Source of the DNA: Bacteroidales bacterium
GTDB taxonomy: Bacteria > Bacteroidota > Bacteroidia > Bacteroidales > UBA932
DNA: 6,019 nucleotides
Assembly: GCA_017614795.1 (NCBI GenBank)
Contig: JAGABD010000100.1
Span: 1-6,019 of the forward strand
Direction of reading: 5' to 3'
Part shown: positions 5,504 through 6,019 of the stretch, one piece after another
How the letters are laid out: every line of letters starts with the position of its first letter
How positions within the stretch are numbered: position 1 is the first letter of the stretch
The notes under the pieces: generated by a model
Database searches by the model: none
Told to the model about the DNA's origin: nothing
Seen by the model: the letters and a program-made list of their open reading frames with translations, nothing else
Translations under genes and position numbers: made by a program

Positions 5504-5555
5504 CGGGTGAAACCCGCGGGGTTCGGGGTGCCCCCGAGACACAGCCCTTTCGGGC
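5504..5555. repeat. Cluster of three short GC-rich hairpins
   Basis: Three consecutive inverted repeats are visible. CGGGT-GAA-ACCCG is at 5504-5516, TCGGGG-TGC-CCCCGA at 5523-5537, and GCCC-TTTC-GGGC at 5544-5555, the last reading as a GAAA tetraloop on the minus strand. They fill the space between the terminator and the oxidoreductase stop, so they lie in the 3' untranslated part of the oxidoreductase message. They may be an intergenic repeat element, but only one copy is present in the window, so repetition cannot be judged. Confidence 0.55.
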
Positions 5556-5582
5556 AGAAGTAATCCGGCCGGATTACTTCTG
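5555..5582. repeat. Perfect 28-bp palindrome over the oxidoreductase stop codon
   Basis: Bases 5555-5568 are the exact reverse complement of 5569-5582, with no spacer (centre GG/CC at 5568/5569). The right arm carries the last two codons (CAG AAG) and the TAA stop of the pyruvate:ferredoxin oxidoreductase gene. The RNA could fold to a long stem, with a few central bases open, immediately at the stop codon. There is no U-run right after it, so it is not itself a classical terminator. Confidence 0.85.
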
Positions 5583-6019
5583 TCCCGCGAGCTTCTTGTA
5601 GTTCTCAAGACGGATCTTTGCGAACTCTTCAGTCTTCTCGAGAAGCTCCTGAGCCCTGTCGGGGAAGAGTTTGTAGAGGGACGCAAAGCGAACTTCACCC
5701 TTGAGGAAGTCCTGGAACTTGCTCCAGTCGGGTTCCTTGCTGTCGAGGGTGAACGGGTTCTTGTCCGTGCCTTCGAGGGTCGGGTTGTAGCGGTAGAGAT
5801 GCCAGTAGCCGCATTCGACGGCGAGTTTCTCCTCGCGCTGGCTGAGACCCATGCCGGCCTTGAGACCGTGGTTGATACAAGGGGCGTATGCGATCACGAG
5901 CGAAGGTCCGTCGTAGGCTTCGGCTTCCTTGATGGCGTTCATATACTGCACGGGGCTCGCACCCATCGCCACCTGGGCGACATAGACGTAGCCGTAGCTG
6001 ATTGCCATCATGACTCCGC
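5574..6019 (-). CDS. nifJ: Pyruvate:ferredoxin (flavodoxin) oxidoreductase, C-terminal part
   Basis: This is the last 147 residues of a protein normally near 1,180 residues. The enzyme oxidises pyruvate with CoA to acetyl-CoA and CO2, using thiamine diphosphate and three [4Fe-4S] clusters, and reduces ferredoxin or flavodoxin in the cytoplasm. The fragment covers the end of the thiamine-diphosphate-binding domain. It holds MMAISYGYVYVAQVAMGA, AYDGPSLVIAYAPCINHG, CGYWHLYRYNP, NPFTLDSKEP and FLKGEVRF. The cysteine in YAPCINHG (codon 5879-5877) corresponds to the family's fourth ligand of the cluster next to thiamine diphosphate. The protein ends KKLAGQK without the extra C-terminal domain seen in the Desulfovibrio enzyme. 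The frame is open to the window edge; the double Met at 6011-6006 is internal, not a start. The stop lies in a 28-bp palindrome and the message would run to the terminator near 5463. The convergent ferredoxin gene is a plausible electron acceptor. Confidence 0.95.
   Translation of the reverse strand, partial: GVMMAISYGYVYVAQVAMGASPVQYMNAIKEAEAYDGPSLVIAYAPCINHGLKAGMGLSQREEKLAVECGYWHLYRYNPTLEGTDKNPFTLDSKEPDWSKFQDFLKGEVRFASLYKLFPDRAQELLEKTEEFAKIRLENYKKLAGQK

Noticed and set aside
5504..5582. CRISPR array or tandem repeats in the hairpin-rich gap
   Set aside because: The inverted repeats differ from each other in sequence and there are no regularly spaced direct repeats.
5456..5698. Minus-strand open frame of 80 codons through the hairpin region
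   Set aside because: It runs out of frame through the oxidoreductase 3' end and the terminator; no conserved sequence.

Overview
The window looks like a chromosomal housekeeping stretch of an anaerobic member of the Bacteroidota, most likely a gut-type Bacteroidales. Several lines support this. The genes lack Shine-Dalgarno sequences, and four of them are preceded by the Bacteroidota-type -7 element TAnnTTTG. The topoisomerase IV subunit B and the acyl-CoA synthetase have the sequence style of that phylum. Pyruvate:ferredoxin oxidoreductase together with a clostridial-type 2[4Fe-4S] ferredoxin points to anaerobic metabolism. Coding DNA is clearly above 50% GC, which would suit an Alistipes-like or Cryptobacteroides-like lineage better than Bacteroides itself; the genus is a guess.

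Left to right, bases 1-108 hold the first 36 codons of rpsF (ribosomal protein S6, minus strand). Its promoter and a strong hairpin terminator are packed into the 89-base gap before the next gene. Bases 198-4447 are a minus-strand operon read parE -> small PlsC-like acyltransferase -> long-chain acyl-CoA synthetase, with a one-base stop/start overlap between the first two genes. Upstream of parE lies a small secreted DUF1573 protein (4470-4820, minus).

A 79-base divergent promoter region (4821-4899) separates DUF1573 from a plus-strand pair: a 56-residue 2[4Fe-4S] ferredoxin (4900-5070) and, one base later, a LysR-type DNA-binding protein of only about 124 residues with a likely TTG start and no effector domain (5072-5446). 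The ferredoxin promoter contains a 15-bp dyad of the T-N11-A type recognised by LysR-family regulators, placed over the -7 element, so the pair may be autoregulated.

The pair converges on the 3' end of a pyruvate:ferredoxin oxidoreductase gene (5574-6019, minus, cut by the window edge). Between them is a bidirectional intrinsic terminator, a run of small GC-rich hairpins and a perfect 28-bp palindrome that includes the oxidoreductase stop codon.

Functionally, the right side is a redox neighbourhood (the oxidoreductase gives electrons to ferredoxin, with a mini LysR protein as candidate regulator). The middle links chromosome decatenation with fatty-acid activation and phospholipid acylation, and the left edge enters a ribosomal protein operon. 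No RNA genes, CRISPR arrays, insertion sequences or phage genes are visible. The least ordinary element is the ferredoxin/mini-LysR unit with its dyad operator.
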